64,000 nucleotides of DNA from positions 558,001 through 622,000 of the forward strand of contig NZ_LLKN01000001.1 of assembly GCF_002900095.1 (NCBI RefSeq). Direction: 5' to 3'. Numbering within the stretch: the stretch's first letter is position 1; every line of letters begins with the position of its first letter. Positions 46,260 to 55,831 of the stretch are shown here, piece by piece. The translations under genes were made by a program, and so were the position numbers. This DNA comes from Salegentibacter mishustinae. GTDB lineage: Bacteria; Bacteroidota; Bacteroidia; Flavobacteriales; Flavobacteriaceae. The notes below the pieces were generated by a model. It searched no databases. It was given only the letters and a program-made list of their open reading frames with translations, and was not told the origin of the DNA.

Positions 46260-48929
46260 ATGAAAAAAGCATTAAAAATAATTGGAATTGTATTGCTGGT
46301 AATTGTAGTAATACTGGTTGCCGCACCATTTTTATTTGAATCACAAATAAAGGATTATGTGCGAAAAACCGCCAATGAGAGTGTAGATGCGCAAGTTGAA
46401 TTTAGCGATATAAGCCTTAGCTTTTTTAGAAGTTTTCCACAAGCTACGGTGGTAATTGAGAATTTTAGCGTGATCAATAATGAACCTTTTAAAGGCGACA
46501 CACTCGCCATTGGGGAGGAAGCTCAACTGGAAATGTCTATTAAAGAATTGTTTAAAGGAGCCGATGAGCCAAAAATTTTAGACAATATAAAAGTTAGCAA
46601 TACTTATCTTAATATTAAGGTAGACTCTCTTGACAATGCCAATTACGATATCGCAATTGAAGATACCACTGCGACAGCTAAAGATTCGGCTTCAACCGGA
46701 TTCAGTTTCGATTTAAAACATTACGAGATCAATAATTCCCGGGTGAAATATCTGGATGAAGGACAAAAATTATTGTTAGATGTAGAAGAGCTTCATCACG
46801 AAGGAACCGGAGATTTTTCTTTAGCAGAAAGCGAACTGGACACCAAATCTAATGCGCTAGTTTCTCTAGATTATGATGGTACCAACTATCTGAACAGAAA
46901 CAAGGTTTCTCTTGATGCCGTGATCCAGATGGATTTGGAAAATATGCGCTATACCTTCCTTGAGAACGAAGCAATGATCAATCAGTTGCCCTTAACTTTT
47001 GAAGGATTTGTGCAGGTAAATGAAGATAATAACGAGATAGATTTAAGTTTCCAAACGCCTTCTTCAGACTTCAAAAACTTTCTAGCGGTAATTCCTGCGA
47101 CCTATGCAAAAAACATTGAAAATGTAGAAACTAGCGGAGATTTCGTTGTTAACGGGAAAATACAGGGAATTGTAGACGAGCCTTACATTCCTAAAATGGA
47201 TATTAAAGTGAGTTCTGATAATGCTTCCTTTAAATATCCAGATCTACCAAAAAGTGTTCAGGACATCAACATAGACCTCCAGATATTAAACGAAACCGGG
47301 ATACTAGAGGATACTTACCTCACTTTTGACAATGTAACCTTTAGAATAGACCAGGATAAATTTGCCACCAACGGAAGCATAAAAAACCTAATGGGAAATA
47401 TGCTAGTTGATATGGCGCTGCAGGGAACTTTAAACTTAGCAAACCTGGACCAGGCTTATCCGTTAGATCTTGAACAGGATCTAAACGGAATTTTAACTGC
47501 CGATGTTACTACACAATTTGATATGAATTCTATTGAAAAAGAACAATATCAAAATGTGAAAAGTAACGGTACAGCGAGTATTAAGAACTTCAGTTATAAA
47601 TCTCCAGAAATTCCTAACGAGGTAAAGATCGCTAATGCGAGATTGAATTTCAATCAGGGTAATGTTCGTGTACCTGAATTAAAACTTACTACCGGGCAAA
47701 CCGATATTACGGCTTCGGGAAATATTGAAAACCTGATAGGTTTTTTGTTTACTGATCAAAAACTAAAGGGAAGTTTCAATGTAGACTCTAATGTCTTTGC
47801 TATCAATGATTTTATGATCGCTGAAACCGGAACTGGAGAAACCACAAGCCAAAGTTCTACACCAAGTACAAGCGAGGCGGTTAAAATACCTTCATTTTTA
47901 GATACTGAACTAGCTTTTAATGTAAACACCGTAATCTATGATAACCTGGAGCTTAAAAATGCCAAAGGAACTATTATTTTAAAGGATGAAACAGCCACTC
48001 TACAAAATATCACTACCGATATCTTTGGCGGAAATATCAATCTGGCAGGAAATGTTTCTACTAAAGGAAGCACTCCAACTTTTGAGATGGATTTGGCACT
48101 GAATTCTCTAAAAATAGCCGAATCTTTTACCAGTTTAGAAATGTTGCAGGCATTAGCACCGGTAGCTAAAGCACTAGAAGGTAAATTACAAACCAATCTT
48201 CAGTTAACAGGAAATCTAAACGAAGATCTCACACCGCAATTATCAACTCTTGCCGGTAACGCGCTAGCAGAAATTCTGACTGCAGATATAGACCCGGAGA
48301 AACTACCATTACTTTCAAGTCTTGACCAGCAATTGAATTTTATAGACTTAAACGATATTGATCTTGATAAACTAAAAACTCGCTTAACCTTTAAAAATGG
48401 AATGGTACAAATTGAACCCTTTAACTTTAATGTAAAAGGGGTAGATGTTCAGGTTTCCGGTAGCCACGGATTTGACATGAATATGGATTACACTTTAAAT
48501 TTAGATGTGCCAGCTAAAATGTTAGGTAGCCAGGTAGGCAGTGCGCTAAGCCAATTAAGCGGTGACGAACTGCAAAATATGACGGTGGCATTGCCAATAG
48601 GTTTGCAGGGTACTTTCCAAAATCCGCAGGTGAATGTAAATATGCAGCAAGCGGTAACTAATCTTACTCAAAGAATAGTTGCAAAGCAAAAAGACAAGCT
48701 TAAAGAACGTGGGCAGGATGCAATTAGAGATATCATTAATAAGCAAACCGGTGGAAATCAAAAACCACAAAATGATACCATCACTTCTCAGGATTCTACG
48801 CAAACCCAAACTCCTAAAACCGAAGAAAAACATAGAAGCCAGGAAGAGCAAGTTAAAGATGCAGCCAAAGATATTTTAGGAGGTATTTTGGGAAAAAGTA
48901 AGAAGAAAAAAGATACTACCAGCAACTAA
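46260..48929 (+). CDS. AsmA-family envelope protein
   Basis: An 889-residue protein anchored by one N-terminal membrane helix (KIIGIVLLVIVVILVAAPFLF), followed by the AsmA signature region (FSDISLSFFRSFPQATVVIENFSV). The long beta-rich body repeats segments on the theme of DVxGxxxxxLxNLxF, typical of repeating beta-groove lipid-transfer proteins. The C-terminus is low-complexity, rich in Gln, Asp and Lys. Members probably move phospholipids between membranes. The gene is followed by a strong terminator. Confidence 0.88.
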   Translation: MKKALKIIGIVLLVIVVILVAAPFLFESQIKDYVRKTANESVDAQVEFSDISLSFFRSFPQATVVIENFSVINNEPFKGDTLAIGEEAQLEMSIKELFKGADEPKILDNIKVSNTYLNIKVDSLDNANYDIAIEDTTATAKDSASTGFSFDLKHYEINNSRVKYLDEGQKLLLDVEELHHEGTGDFSLAESELDTKSNALVSLDYDGTNYLNRNKVSLDAVIQMDLENMRYTFLENEAMINQLPLTFEGFVQVNEDNNEIDLSFQTPSSDFKNFLAVIPATYAKNIENVETSGDFVVNGKIQGIVDEPYIPKMDIKVSSDNASFKYPDLPKSVQDINIDLQILNETGILEDTYLTFDNVTFRIDQDKFATNGSIKNLMGNMLVDMALQGTLNLANLDQAYPLDLEQDLNGILTADVTTQFDMNSIEKEQYQNVKSNGTASIKNFSYKSPEIPNEVKIANARLNFNQGNVRVPELKLTTGQTDITASGNIENLIGFLFTDQKLKGSFNVDSNVFAINDFMIAETGTGETTSQSSTPSTSEAVKIPSFLDTELAFNVNTVIYDNLELKNAKGTIILKDETATLQNITTDIFGGNINLAGNVSTKGSTPTFEMDLALNSLKIAESFTSLEMLQALAPVAKALEGKLQTNLQLTGNLNEDLTPQLSTLAGNALAEILTADIDPEKLPLLSSLDQQLNFIDLNDIDLDKLKTRLTFKNGMVQIEPFNFNVKGVDVQVSGSHGFDMNMDYTLNLDVPAKMLGSQVGSALSQLSGDELQNMTVALPIGLQGTFQNPQVNVNMQQAVTNLTQRIVAKQKDKLKERGQDAIRDIINKQTGGNQKPQNDTITSQDSTQTQTPKTEEKHRSQEEQVKDAAKDILGGILGKSKKKKDTTSN

Positions 48930-48933
48930 AATA

Positions 48934-48979
48934 AAACCCTAACAGTTTCCAAAAAAAATACTGGAAACTGTTAGGGTTT
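48934..48979. terminator. Strong intrinsic terminator after the AsmA-like gene
   Basis: A perfect 17-bp stem, AAACCCTAACAGTTTCC (48934-48950) against GGAAACTGTTAGGGTTT (48963-48979), with a 12-nt loop and A/T-rich flanks. A perfect 14-bp palindrome CTCGCAATTGCGAG follows at 48987-49000. Confidence 0.9.
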
Positions 48980-49107
48980 ATAATTTCTCGCAATTGCGAG
49001 GAGACTATAATCAACGCGGCAATCTGTAAATTAAAGCTAACCGACGTATAGATTACTTCTCCCGATAAAAATCGGGATCGTAATGAAGTATAAAATTCTA
49101 AATAATT

Positions 49108-49902
49108 CTATTTCACTCCCAATTCTACTACAAAACCTTCGTGAGCACGAACGTTGAAAACAGTGCCATCTTCAAAAATTAAATACTGGCCTTTAATTCC
49201 TTTTAAAACTCCTTCGTAGAATGGGTTTTTACCAAGGTTAAGGGTTTTTATTTTCTTCGGAAACTCCAAAACAGGGAATTCTATTTCTAATTCTTTTCTA
49301 TCGCCCAGGTAATATTCTTTCGCTTCGTCGGGAATAAACTCTTTAAGCTTATCTCTTTCATCTGCTAGATTAAGATCCAAAACCTCGTTGGTCAACATTT
49401 TTCGCCAATTGGTTTTATCTGAAACGTGATCTTTTAGTGCAACTTCCGTTATTCCTGCTAAATACCGGTTAGGCACCTCAACTATTTCAATAGCTTCGTG
49501 CGCTCCCTGGTCTATCCACCGTGTAGGAATTTGTGTTTTTCGGGTTACCCCAACTTTTACATTACTGGAATTCGCCAAATAAACTACGTGTGGCTGTAAT
49601 TGTGCTTGTTTTTCAAAATCAAGGTCGCGATCTTCTTCATCTAAGTGAGCTTTACTTAGTTCTGGTTTCATAATCCAATCTCCGGCTTGAGGAATAGAAG
49701 TAAAACAATCGTAACAATAACCCTGGCGGAATATTTTCTTTTGTAGTCCGCAGTTCAAACATTGAAAACGAAGAAAATTAAGGCTTATTTTTTTACCGAG
49801 AATTTGATTCATATTTATAAAATCATCCTCAAAAATCATATAATACTGAACTTTATCGGTGATCTCGGTTCTCATTTTCCTAAACACTCCTTCGTATCTC
49901 AT
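49108..49902 (-). CDS. DUF2797 family zinc-binding protein
   Basis: A protein of about 264 residues from Met at 49902 (MRYEGVFRKMRTEI); the frame remains open to 50025, but that extension overlaps the next gene's start and is not family-like. A zinc-finger-like CLNCG...CYDC motif is present, then HVVYLANSSNVKVGVTRKTQIPTRWIDQGA, which is the DUF2797 core, resembling a GIY-YIG-like fold. Function is unknown. It is divergent from the GH3-like gene. Confidence 0.85.
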   Translation of the reverse strand: MRYEGVFRKMRTEITDKVQYYMIFEDDFINMNQILGKKISLNFLRFQCLNCGLQKKIFRQGYCYDCFTSIPQAGDWIMKPELSKAHLDEEDRDLDFEKQAQLQPHVVYLANSSNVKVGVTRKTQIPTRWIDQGAHEAIEIVEVPNRYLAGITEVALKDHVSDKTNWRKMLTNEVLDLNLADERDKLKEFIPDEAKEYYLGDRKELEIEFPVLEFPKKIKTLNLGKNPFYEGVLKGIKGQYLIFEDGTVFNVRAHEGFVVELGVK

Positions 49903-50012
49903 CTTTTTTTCTCTATTTTTAACCGAAGTTGATTTGCAAGCTTCGAAGTTTAAATTATTTTTATCCAGCCAACCAGCTGAAGCATTGTCAGCGTATAAAG
50001 ATATAAAGAATA

Positions 50013-51527
50013 ATGCCAATTCCATTAGTAAACTCCGTGGCCTCCTGGTTCCTCAAAAAGCGAATTCACCAAATGGAGTTGTTTATAAAGTATCCTCACG
50101 AGGTTCAGCATGAGTTGCTTAGAAACTTGCTTTCCAAAGCTAAAAACACTGAAATTGGCAAGAAATATAATTTTTCAGAAATTAAAAATCACAGTCAGTT
50201 TTCGAGCAGGGTTCCTATTCAAAAATATGAGGATTACGAAGCTTGTATTGAACGCAGCCGGCAGGGAGAAACCAATATTTTTTGGCCAACGCCTATAAAA
50301 TGGTTTGCAAAATCTAGCGGAACCACCAGTGCAAAAAGTAAATTTATCCCGGTAAGTGAAGACTCCCTTGAGGATTGCCACTATAATGCAGGGAAAGACC
50401 TGTTATGCATGTATTTGAATAATAATCCGCAATCACAACTTTTTACCGGAAAGAGCTTAAGACTGGGCGGAAGTAAGGAAATTTATAAAAATAACGGCAC
50501 TGCTTACGGTGATCTTTCAGCGATCTTAATTGCGAACATGCCTTTTTGGGCAGAGTTTAGTAGCACGCCAAGCAACGAGGTTTCCCTAATGAACGATTGG
50601 GAAGTAAAAATGCAGGCGATCGTCAACGAAACTATTAAAGAAAATGTAACCAGCCTGGCCGGTGTTCCCAGTTGGATGCTTGTTCTCCTCAATAATATTT
50701 TAGAAACCAGCGGAAAAGAAAACCTGTTTGAGGTATGGCCAAACCTGGAAGTTTATTTTCACGGCGGGGTAAGTTTTGATCCTTACGCGCCGCAATATCA
50801 AAAGATTTTACCCAAAGAAGATTTCAGGTTTTACGAGATCTATAATGCTTCGGAAGGATTTTTCGCCTGCCAGGATCAAAATGATTCCAAAGAACTTTTA
50901 CTAATGCTGGATTACGGAATTTACTACGAGTTTATTCCTATGGATAGCTACGGAAGTGAACAAGAAAAAGCAATTCCCCTGGCTGAAGTTGAAACCGGGA
51001 AAAATTATGCGGTGGTAATTACCACAAACGCTGGACTTTGGCGCTATAAAATAGGCGACACCGTTAAGTTTACCTCTACGAGTCCTTACCGTATAAAAGT
51101 TACCGGGAGAACAAAACATCACATAAACGCATTTGGAGAAGAATTAATTATTGAAAATGCTGAAGAAGCTTTAAAAAAGACTTCCCTGGTAACTAATTGT
51201 GAAATTGTGGATTATACCGCAGCACCTATTTTTATGGAAGGAAAAGAAAAAGGCGCGCACGAATGGATTATAGAATTTAAAAATCCGCCGAAGGATTTTG
51301 AGAAATTCAGGTATGAACTCGATTTGGCTTTACAACAGGTAAATAGTGATTATGAAGCCAAACGTTATAATAATATGACGCTAAATATGCCGAAAATTCA
51401 CCAGGCAAGAGAGAAGCTTTTTTACGACTGGCTTAAGAAAAATGATAAACTTGGCGGACAACATAAAATCCCCAGACTATCTAACTCCCGGAATTATGTG
51501 GAAGAATTGCTTGGAATGAATTCCTAA
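50013..51527 (+). CDS. GH3-family acyl-adenylating enzyme
   Basis: A 504-residue protein of the GH3 auxin-responsive family. WFAKSSGTTSAKSKFIPVS is the ATP-binding loop, FRFYEIYNASEGFFACQD the second adenylate-binding block and YRIKVTGRTKHHINAFGEELI the hinge motif. Plant members conjugate amino acids to hormones; the substrate in bacteria is unknown, probably a carboxylate activated as an acyl-adenylate. The family is frequent in Bacteroidota. Confidence 0.92.
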   Translation: MPIPLVNSVASWFLKKRIHQMELFIKYPHEVQHELLRNLLSKAKNTEIGKKYNFSEIKNHSQFSSRVPIQKYEDYEACIERSRQGETNIFWPTPIKWFAKSSGTTSAKSKFIPVSEDSLEDCHYNAGKDLLCMYLNNNPQSQLFTGKSLRLGGSKEIYKNNGTAYGDLSAILIANMPFWAEFSSTPSNEVSLMNDWEVKMQAIVNETIKENVTSLAGVPSWMLVLLNNILETSGKENLFEVWPNLEVYFHGGVSFDPYAPQYQKILPKEDFRFYEIYNASEGFFACQDQNDSKELLLMLDYGIYYEFIPMDSYGSEQEKAIPLAEVETGKNYAVVITTNAGLWRYKIGDTVKFTSTSPYRIKVTGRTKHHINAFGEELIIENAEEALKKTSLVTNCEIVDYTAAPIFMEGKEKGAHEWIIEFKNPPKDFEKFRYELDLALQQVNSDYEAKRYNNMTLNMPKIHQAREKLFYDWLKKNDKLGGQHKIPRLSNSRNYVEELLGMNS

Positions 51528-51593
51528 GCAAAGTAAAATCACAAAATATATAGATTGCCATGTGGGCTATCGCCTTCTCCCAATGACGAAAAT

Positions 51594-51624
51594 AACCTCA
51601 CAAGTCCTGAAAACTTGTGAGGTT
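51594..51624. terminator. Bidirectional intrinsic terminator between GH3-like gene and hemL
   Basis: AACCTCACAAGT (51594-51605) and ACTTGTGAGGTT (51613-51624) form a 12-bp stem with a 7-nt loop, between two convergent genes. Confidence 0.88.
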
Positions 51625-51635
51625 TATAATTTGCA

Positions 51636-52925
51636 TTACAATGTCTTAGAAACTTTATCTACAGTTTCAATGGTCTTATCTAAATCATCATAAGAAAGCG
51701 CATCGCTTATAAACCAAGTTTCATAGGCGCTTGGTGCGATATAAATTCCATTTTCCAGCATTCCGTGGAAGAATTTATTGAACGTTCCAAGATTTGCAGA
51801 AGTTGCCGCGGAAGCGAAATCGGTTACGGGTTCTTTTCCAAAGTGAACCGAGATCATAGAGCCTACTCTATTTATAGTGAAATCAATATTGTTTTGAGTC
51901 AGCACTTTTTCCATTCCTTCGTGAAGGTATGCAGTCTTTTTATCTATGCTTTCAAAAATCTCTCTTTTGCTATCCAGTTCAGTAAGCATGGCCAAACCTG
52001 CAGCCATCGCCAGCGGATTTCCACTCAGGGTTCCGGCCTGATAAACCGGCCCAACCGGCGCCAGGTAATCCATAATTTCATTCCTGGCTGCAAAAGCTCC
52101 AACCGGCAGGCCACCACCAATCACTTTTCCGAAGCAAGTAATATCGGCATTCACTCCCATTCTTTCCTGCACTCCTCCCGGCGCAAGTCTAAATCCGGTC
52201 ATTACCTCATCAAAAACAAGTAGAATCCCTGTTTCATCACAGATCTTTCTTAATCCCTCCAGGAAACCTTTAGCAGGCGGGATACATCCCATATTTCCGG
52301 CGACAGGCTCAAGAATAATACAGGAAATCTCATCCTTATTCGCTTCTACCAGCTCCTTTACATTATCAAGATCGTTGTATTTAGCAAGCAAGGTATCTTT
52401 TGCGGTTCCCTGTGTAACCCCGGGACTGTTTGGTGTACCAAAAGTAACCGCACCACTACCGGCCTGGATTAGAAAAGAATCGCTATGCCCGTGATAACAC
52501 CCGGCAAATTTTATGATCTTTTCTTTCCCGGTAAATCCGCGGGCTAGCCTTACTGCACTCATCGTTGCTTCGGTACCAGAATTTACCATTCTTATCTTAT
52601 CGATATTCGGTACCATTTTTATCGCCAATTCAGCGATTTTGGTTTCAATTTCGGTAGGAGTTCCAAACGATGTCCCTTTTTTTGCGATATCAATTACCGC
52701 ATCAATTACCGGTTTATGGGCGTGACCTAAAATTAACGGCCCCCACGAATTTATATAGTCTATTAATTTATTTCCGTCTTCATCATATAAATAAGGTCCT
52801 TCGGCTTTCTTTATAAAAATGGGATCACCTCCCACTGCTTTAAATGCTCTTACCGGGGAATTCACTCCGCCAGGAATTACTTTTTGTGCCGAAGCGAACA
52901 ATTCGCTACTTCTCTTATAGATCAT
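51636..52925 (-). CDS. hemL: Glutamate-1-semialdehyde 2,1-aminomutase
   Basis: A 429-residue PLP enzyme of normal length. [40 protein letters not shown] and the cofactor lysine in [16 protein letters not shown] (near residue 267) are diagnostic for HemL and separate it from other class III aminotransferases. It makes 5-aminolevulinate for tetrapyrroles. It follows the glucosaminidase gene by 6 bp on the same strand. Confidence 0.97.
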   Translation of the reverse strand: MIYKRSSELFASAQKVIPGGVNSPVRAFKAVGGDPIFIKKAEGPYLYDEDGNKLIDYINSWGPLILGHAHKPVIDAVIDIAKKGTSFGTPTEIETKIAELAIKMVPNIDKIRMVNSGTEATMSAVRLARGFTGKEKIIKFAGCYHGHSDSFLIQAGSGAVTFGTPNSPGVTQGTAKDTLLAKYNDLDNVKELVEANKDEISCIILEPVAGNMGCIPPAKGFLEGLRKICDETGILLVFDEVMTGFRLAPGGVQERMGVNADITCFGKVIGGGLPVGAFAARNEIMDYLAPVGPVYQAGTLSGNPLAMAAGLAMLTELDSKREIFESIDKKTAYLHEGMEKVLTQNNIDFTINRVGSMISVHFGKEPVTDFASAATSANLGTFNKFFHGMLENGIYIAPSAYETWFISDALSYDDLDKTIETVDKVSKTL

Positions 52926-52931
52926 ATTTTT

Positions 52932-53765
52932 TTATTCTGGAGAGATTATTACCAAAGTTTGCCCAACTGCTATATTGGTATCTCTTAAATTATTAAATCG
53001 CTGTAAATCTTCTACAGTTGTGTTGTGTTTTTTGGCAATAGCATATAAGGTATCTCCTTTTTTAACCCTATAAGTAACCGATTCCGGCTCTTCGGGAGTG
53101 TAAGTGTAACTAGGAGATGGTCTTTTAAGTACATCTGCATCAAATTGATAAAGCTTGTACCTTTCTATTAAACCAATTAATTTATCTGGGTAACGCCTGT
53201 CTGTAGCATAACCTGCTTTTCTTAAACCTCTTGCCCATCCTTTATAATCATCTTTATCAAGATCAAAAAGTTCGGCATAACGTTTTCTTTCGGTTAGGAA
53301 AAGTGAATGGTCTCTGTATGAATAACGAGCATCTTTATATTTTCTAAAACACTCACCACGGGCATCATCATCGTGATAAACCCGAGCTCCCTGCCAGTCG
53401 TGACATTTTATTCCAAAGTGATTATTGGCTCGCATAGTAAGATCACCCTTTCCCCCGCCAGATTCTAATATTCCCTGTGCCAGGGTAACACTTGCAGGTA
53501 TATTATAAAGTCGCATTTCTTCCATGGCCACTGCGGCAAAATCCCTGATATAATCTTCTACAGTATAAAGCCTTGGATTTACCGGTGGTAATTTTGGTGT
53601 CCCTTCTAGAGGTTTCACTCCTTCAATCTCTCTATTTCCCGAAGATTCAGTAATCACGCCTTCTCTATCTGAATCCTTTTTAGTGGTGATCACTTTTTTC
53701 TTGCTTCCGCAGGAAACCGCAAATAATGCGCAGAATATCAAAATAAAAAACCGGTTAAATTTCAT
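52932..53765 (-). CDS. LysM glucosaminidase lipoprotein (peptidoglycan hydrolase)
   Basis: A 277-residue lipoprotein (signal FFILIFCALFAVSCGS). The glucosaminidase domain (about 65-215) has PASVTLAQGILESGGGKGDLTMRANNHFGIKC with the catalytic Glu in LESG, and YADRRYP-like AGYATDRRYPDKLIGLIERY. A C-terminal LysM repeat (YRVKKGDTLYAIAKKHNTT) binds peptidoglycan. It is FlgJ-like but in a gliding or non-flagellated lineage, so it is probably a cell-wall remodelling enzyme. Confidence 0.92.
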   Translation of the reverse strand: MKFNRFFILIFCALFAVSCGSKKKVITTKKDSDREGVITESSGNREIEGVKPLEGTPKLPPVNPRLYTVEDYIRDFAAVAMEEMRLYNIPASVTLAQGILESGGGKGDLTMRANNHFGIKCHDWQGARVYHDDDARGECFRKYKDARYSYRDHSLFLTERKRYAELFDLDKDDYKGWARGLRKAGYATDRRYPDKLIGLIERYKLYQFDADVLKRPSPSYTYTPEEPESVTYRVKKGDTLYAIAKKHNTTVEDLQRFNNLRDTNIAVGQTLVIISPE

Positions 53766-53766
53766 C

Positions 53767-54705
53767 TTAGTAATTTATTAAGGGCAAATTTTTCTTTGTT
53801 AAAACGCTGTTCATTCCCGGGATTCCCTGTAAACCTCCTGTATGTATTGCCAGGATCTTACTTCCGGAAGGAAAATATCCGGTTTTTATAAGGTCAAAAA
53901 TACCAAAAACTAATTTTCCCGTATATACCGGATCTAACTGAATTTGATATTTTTCTTTGAATTTATTAATAAAATTTATCAATTGCGAATCTACCTTAGC
54001 ATAACCGCCAAAATGATACTTTAGTATTAATTCCCAATTATTCTTAAATGCGTAATTTTTAATTTCTTCGGAAAGAAAATCCCCTTTTAAAGCCGGAAAA
54101 CCAAGTATTTTCTGATTTTTGGCAGAGGCATTTATCAAGCCCGAAAGTGTTCCTCCTGTTCCTACCGAAGCGGATATAAAGTCAAATTCTTTATCTTTCT
54201 CGCTTAAAATTTCTTCACAACCTTTTATCGCTAATTGGTTAGTGCCGCCTTCTGGAACTAAATAAAATTCATCGAATTCTTCATTAAGTCTCTGCTGAAA
54301 CTCCAATGTTTCTTTTTGCCGATAGTCTTTTCTGGAAACAAAGCGGAAATGCATTCCGCAGGAATGAGCAAAATTTAAAGTTCTGTTTTGAGCCAAAGTT
54401 TTCTCGAGATTTTCTCCTAATTCTTCTCCCCTAATAATCCCTATAGTTTTTAAACCCGAAAGTTTTCCAGCCGCTGCAGTTGCAGCAATATGGTTAGAAT
54501 AAGCACCGCCAAGAGTTAACAAGGTCTTCTTTTTGTGTTTTTGAGCTTCAAGAATATTGTATTTAAGCTTCCTAAATTTATTCCCGGAAACTTCTGGATG
54601 CAGTAAATCTTCCCGCTTTAAGTGAAGAGAAATTTCATTAGAAAATTCGGCTATAAATTGATTTTCCGAAGAAATTTCAGCATAAAAATTTAAAGGATTA
54701 GGCAT
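53767..54705 (-). CDS. 1-aminocyclopropane-1-carboxylate deaminase / D-cysteine desulfhydrase-like PLP enzyme
   Basis: A 312-residue fold-type II PLP enzyme. VSGNKFRKLKYNILEA carries the cofactor lysine, TLGGAYSNHIAATAAAGKLSG contains the SNH motif, and SVGTGGTLSGL is the phosphate-binding loop. ACC deaminase and D-cysteine desulfhydrase cannot be separated by eye; members of this short branch are usually annotated as the latter-like. It lies 1 bp before the glucosaminidase gene, so the three genes 51636-54705 form an operon. Confidence 0.88.
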   Translation of the reverse strand: MPNPLNFYAEISSENQFIAEFSNEISLHLKREDLLHPEVSGNKFRKLKYNILEAQKHKKKTLLTLGGAYSNHIAATAAAGKLSGLKTIGIIRGEELGENLEKTLAQNRTLNFAHSCGMHFRFVSRKDYRQKETLEFQQRLNEEFDEFYLVPEGGTNQLAIKGCEEILSEKDKEFDFISASVGTGGTLSGLINASAKNQKILGFPALKGDFLSEEIKNYAFKNNWELILKYHFGGYAKVDSQLINFINKFKEKYQIQLDPVYTGKLVFGIFDLIKTGYFPSGSKILAIHTGGLQGIPGMNSVLTKKNLPLINY

Positions 54706-54737
54706 AGCACAAAGGTCTTAATTCTGAGATTAACCAC

Positions 54738-55064
54738 CTATATAAATTGCAAAAATGCCCAGAATTTACGTTCCTTTACATAATTCTCTTTCATTTCCTG
54801 GGTGTAGGCTTCCCGCTCAAAACTAATATTTTTGTAAGCTAAAAAACGGTCTTTATACTGAACTAAGCGCAGCAGATACTCCAATAAATACCAGATATAA
54901 AATGGGAGAATAAGCAATTCTATTTGTTGTCTAAGATGAATCTTTTCGTGATTAATAAAAGTTTCATCTTTCTTAAGTTCCGGGCTTTTTAAAATCACAA
55001 AAGGCCATAAACTCACCCCTTTAAAAGATTTCCCCAGGAGATATTTGTTAACGATTAGAATCAC
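54738..55064 (-). CDS. Small membrane protein with HExxH motif
   Basis: A 108-residue protein. FINHEKIHLRQQIELLILPFYIWYLLEYLLRL combines an HExxH zinc-protease motif with a hydrophobic helix that follows at once, and FEREAYTQE, with a Glu that could be the third ligand, comes later. This looks like a reduced M56/M48-type membrane peptidase seen in Flavobacteria. Activity is not established. The gene is 33 bp upstream of the ACC-deaminase-like gene and may start that operon. Confidence 0.72.
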   Translation of the reverse strand: MILIVNKYLLGKSFKGVSLWPFVILKSPELKKDETFINHEKIHLRQQIELLILPFYIWYLLEYLLRLVQYKDRFLAYKNISFEREAYTQEMKENYVKERKFWAFLQFI

Positions 55065-55084
55065 GTGTGGAAGTTAAGAAATTG

Positions 55085-55092
55085 TATTTTTG
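55085..55092 (+). promoter_or_regulatory. -7 promoter element of the DUF5522-like gene
   Basis: TATTTTTG matches TAnnTTTG and ends 4 bp before the preferred ATG at 55097, implying a leaderless or nearly leaderless transcript. No convincing -33 TTG is seen. Confidence 0.45.
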
Positions 55093-55096
55093 CTCT

Positions 55097-55267
55097 ATGA
55101 GTTTTTTCAAAAAAAGAATTCCGTTAGAAGAAGGAGATTACTACACCACTCCCGAAGGTTATCGTTGTTTTACCGAGCAATATCACTTAAAACGTGGTTA
55201 CTGCTGTGAGAGCGGTTGCCGGCATTGCCCTTATGGTTATGATAAAAAAACCGGCAAACAATCATAA
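55097..55267 (+). CDS. Cysteine-rich small protein (DUF5522-like)
   Basis: A 56-residue protein from Met at 55097; the frame is open from 55067 but the upstream part overlaps the promoter. GYRCFTEQYHLKRGYCCESGCRHCPYGYDKK has the Cys cluster C-C-x3-C-x2-C of the family, likely a metal site. Function is unknown. It overlaps the convergent NlpE-like gene by 6 bp. Confidence 0.82.
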   Translation: MSFFKKRIPLEEGDYYTTPEGYRCFTEQYHLKRGYCCESGCRHCPYGYDKKTGKQS

Positions 55268-55726
55268 ATTATTGGTTTTAGTAAGCCTATATTTTATAGC
55301 AGAATCGCCCATAACTTTAGATTCGTCCTTAAAAACCTGTAACAGATAATTTTCACTTACCTGAAAATAAAGCTTTTGCTGTTCTCCTAAACTAATGGTA
55401 TTCCCCTGCTTATTCCACTCAAATTTACCGGTTTCGTTAAGATTGTTTTCTTCAGCTTCTGTTCTTCCCAAATAATGTTGCGAGAGCACATAATCTAAAT
55501 TTTTCTTTAACCTGATACTGGTTTCAATTCCTTCGCAATCTTCGCAAGGCAACACCCCTTCATAGACCCCGTCCCAATCCAAAGAATTTCGAGAATTATG
55601 AGCATTGCCTGGCTTAGTACTTATTTCTTCCGTAGAACTTTCTAACGAATTACTTTCTGCTGTTTTCTCCTGATCTTTACAGGAAATTAGACAAACAAGC
55701 GCGAGAAGAATTATAATAGATTTCAT
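55262..55726 (-). CDS. NlpE-like copper-responsive lipoprotein
   Basis: A 154-residue lipoprotein (signal IILLALVCLISCKD). The NlpE N-terminal-domain motif is present as YEGVLPCEDCEGIETSIRL with its CxxC. In E. coli NlpE senses surface contact and copper through the Cpx system. Only the N-terminal domain is present, as usual in Bacteroidota. A Ser/Thr/Glu-rich spacer of about 25 residues follows the lipid anchor. Confidence 0.85.
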   Translation of the reverse strand: MKSIIILLALVCLISCKDQEKTAESNSLESSTEEISTKPGNAHNSRNSLDWDGVYEGVLPCEDCEGIETSIRLKKNLDYVLSQHYLGRTEAEENNLNETGKFEWNKQGNTISLGEQQKLYFQVSENYLLQVFKDESKVMGDSAIKYRLTKTNNL

Positions 55727-55831
55727 AATTTATTTCTTTAAAAGAGCGCTAAATTTATAGAAAATGAAATTTAAAACTCTTTAATTTAACATTTCTTCCT
55801 ATTATTGAAACCTATTGCAAACAGAAAATCA

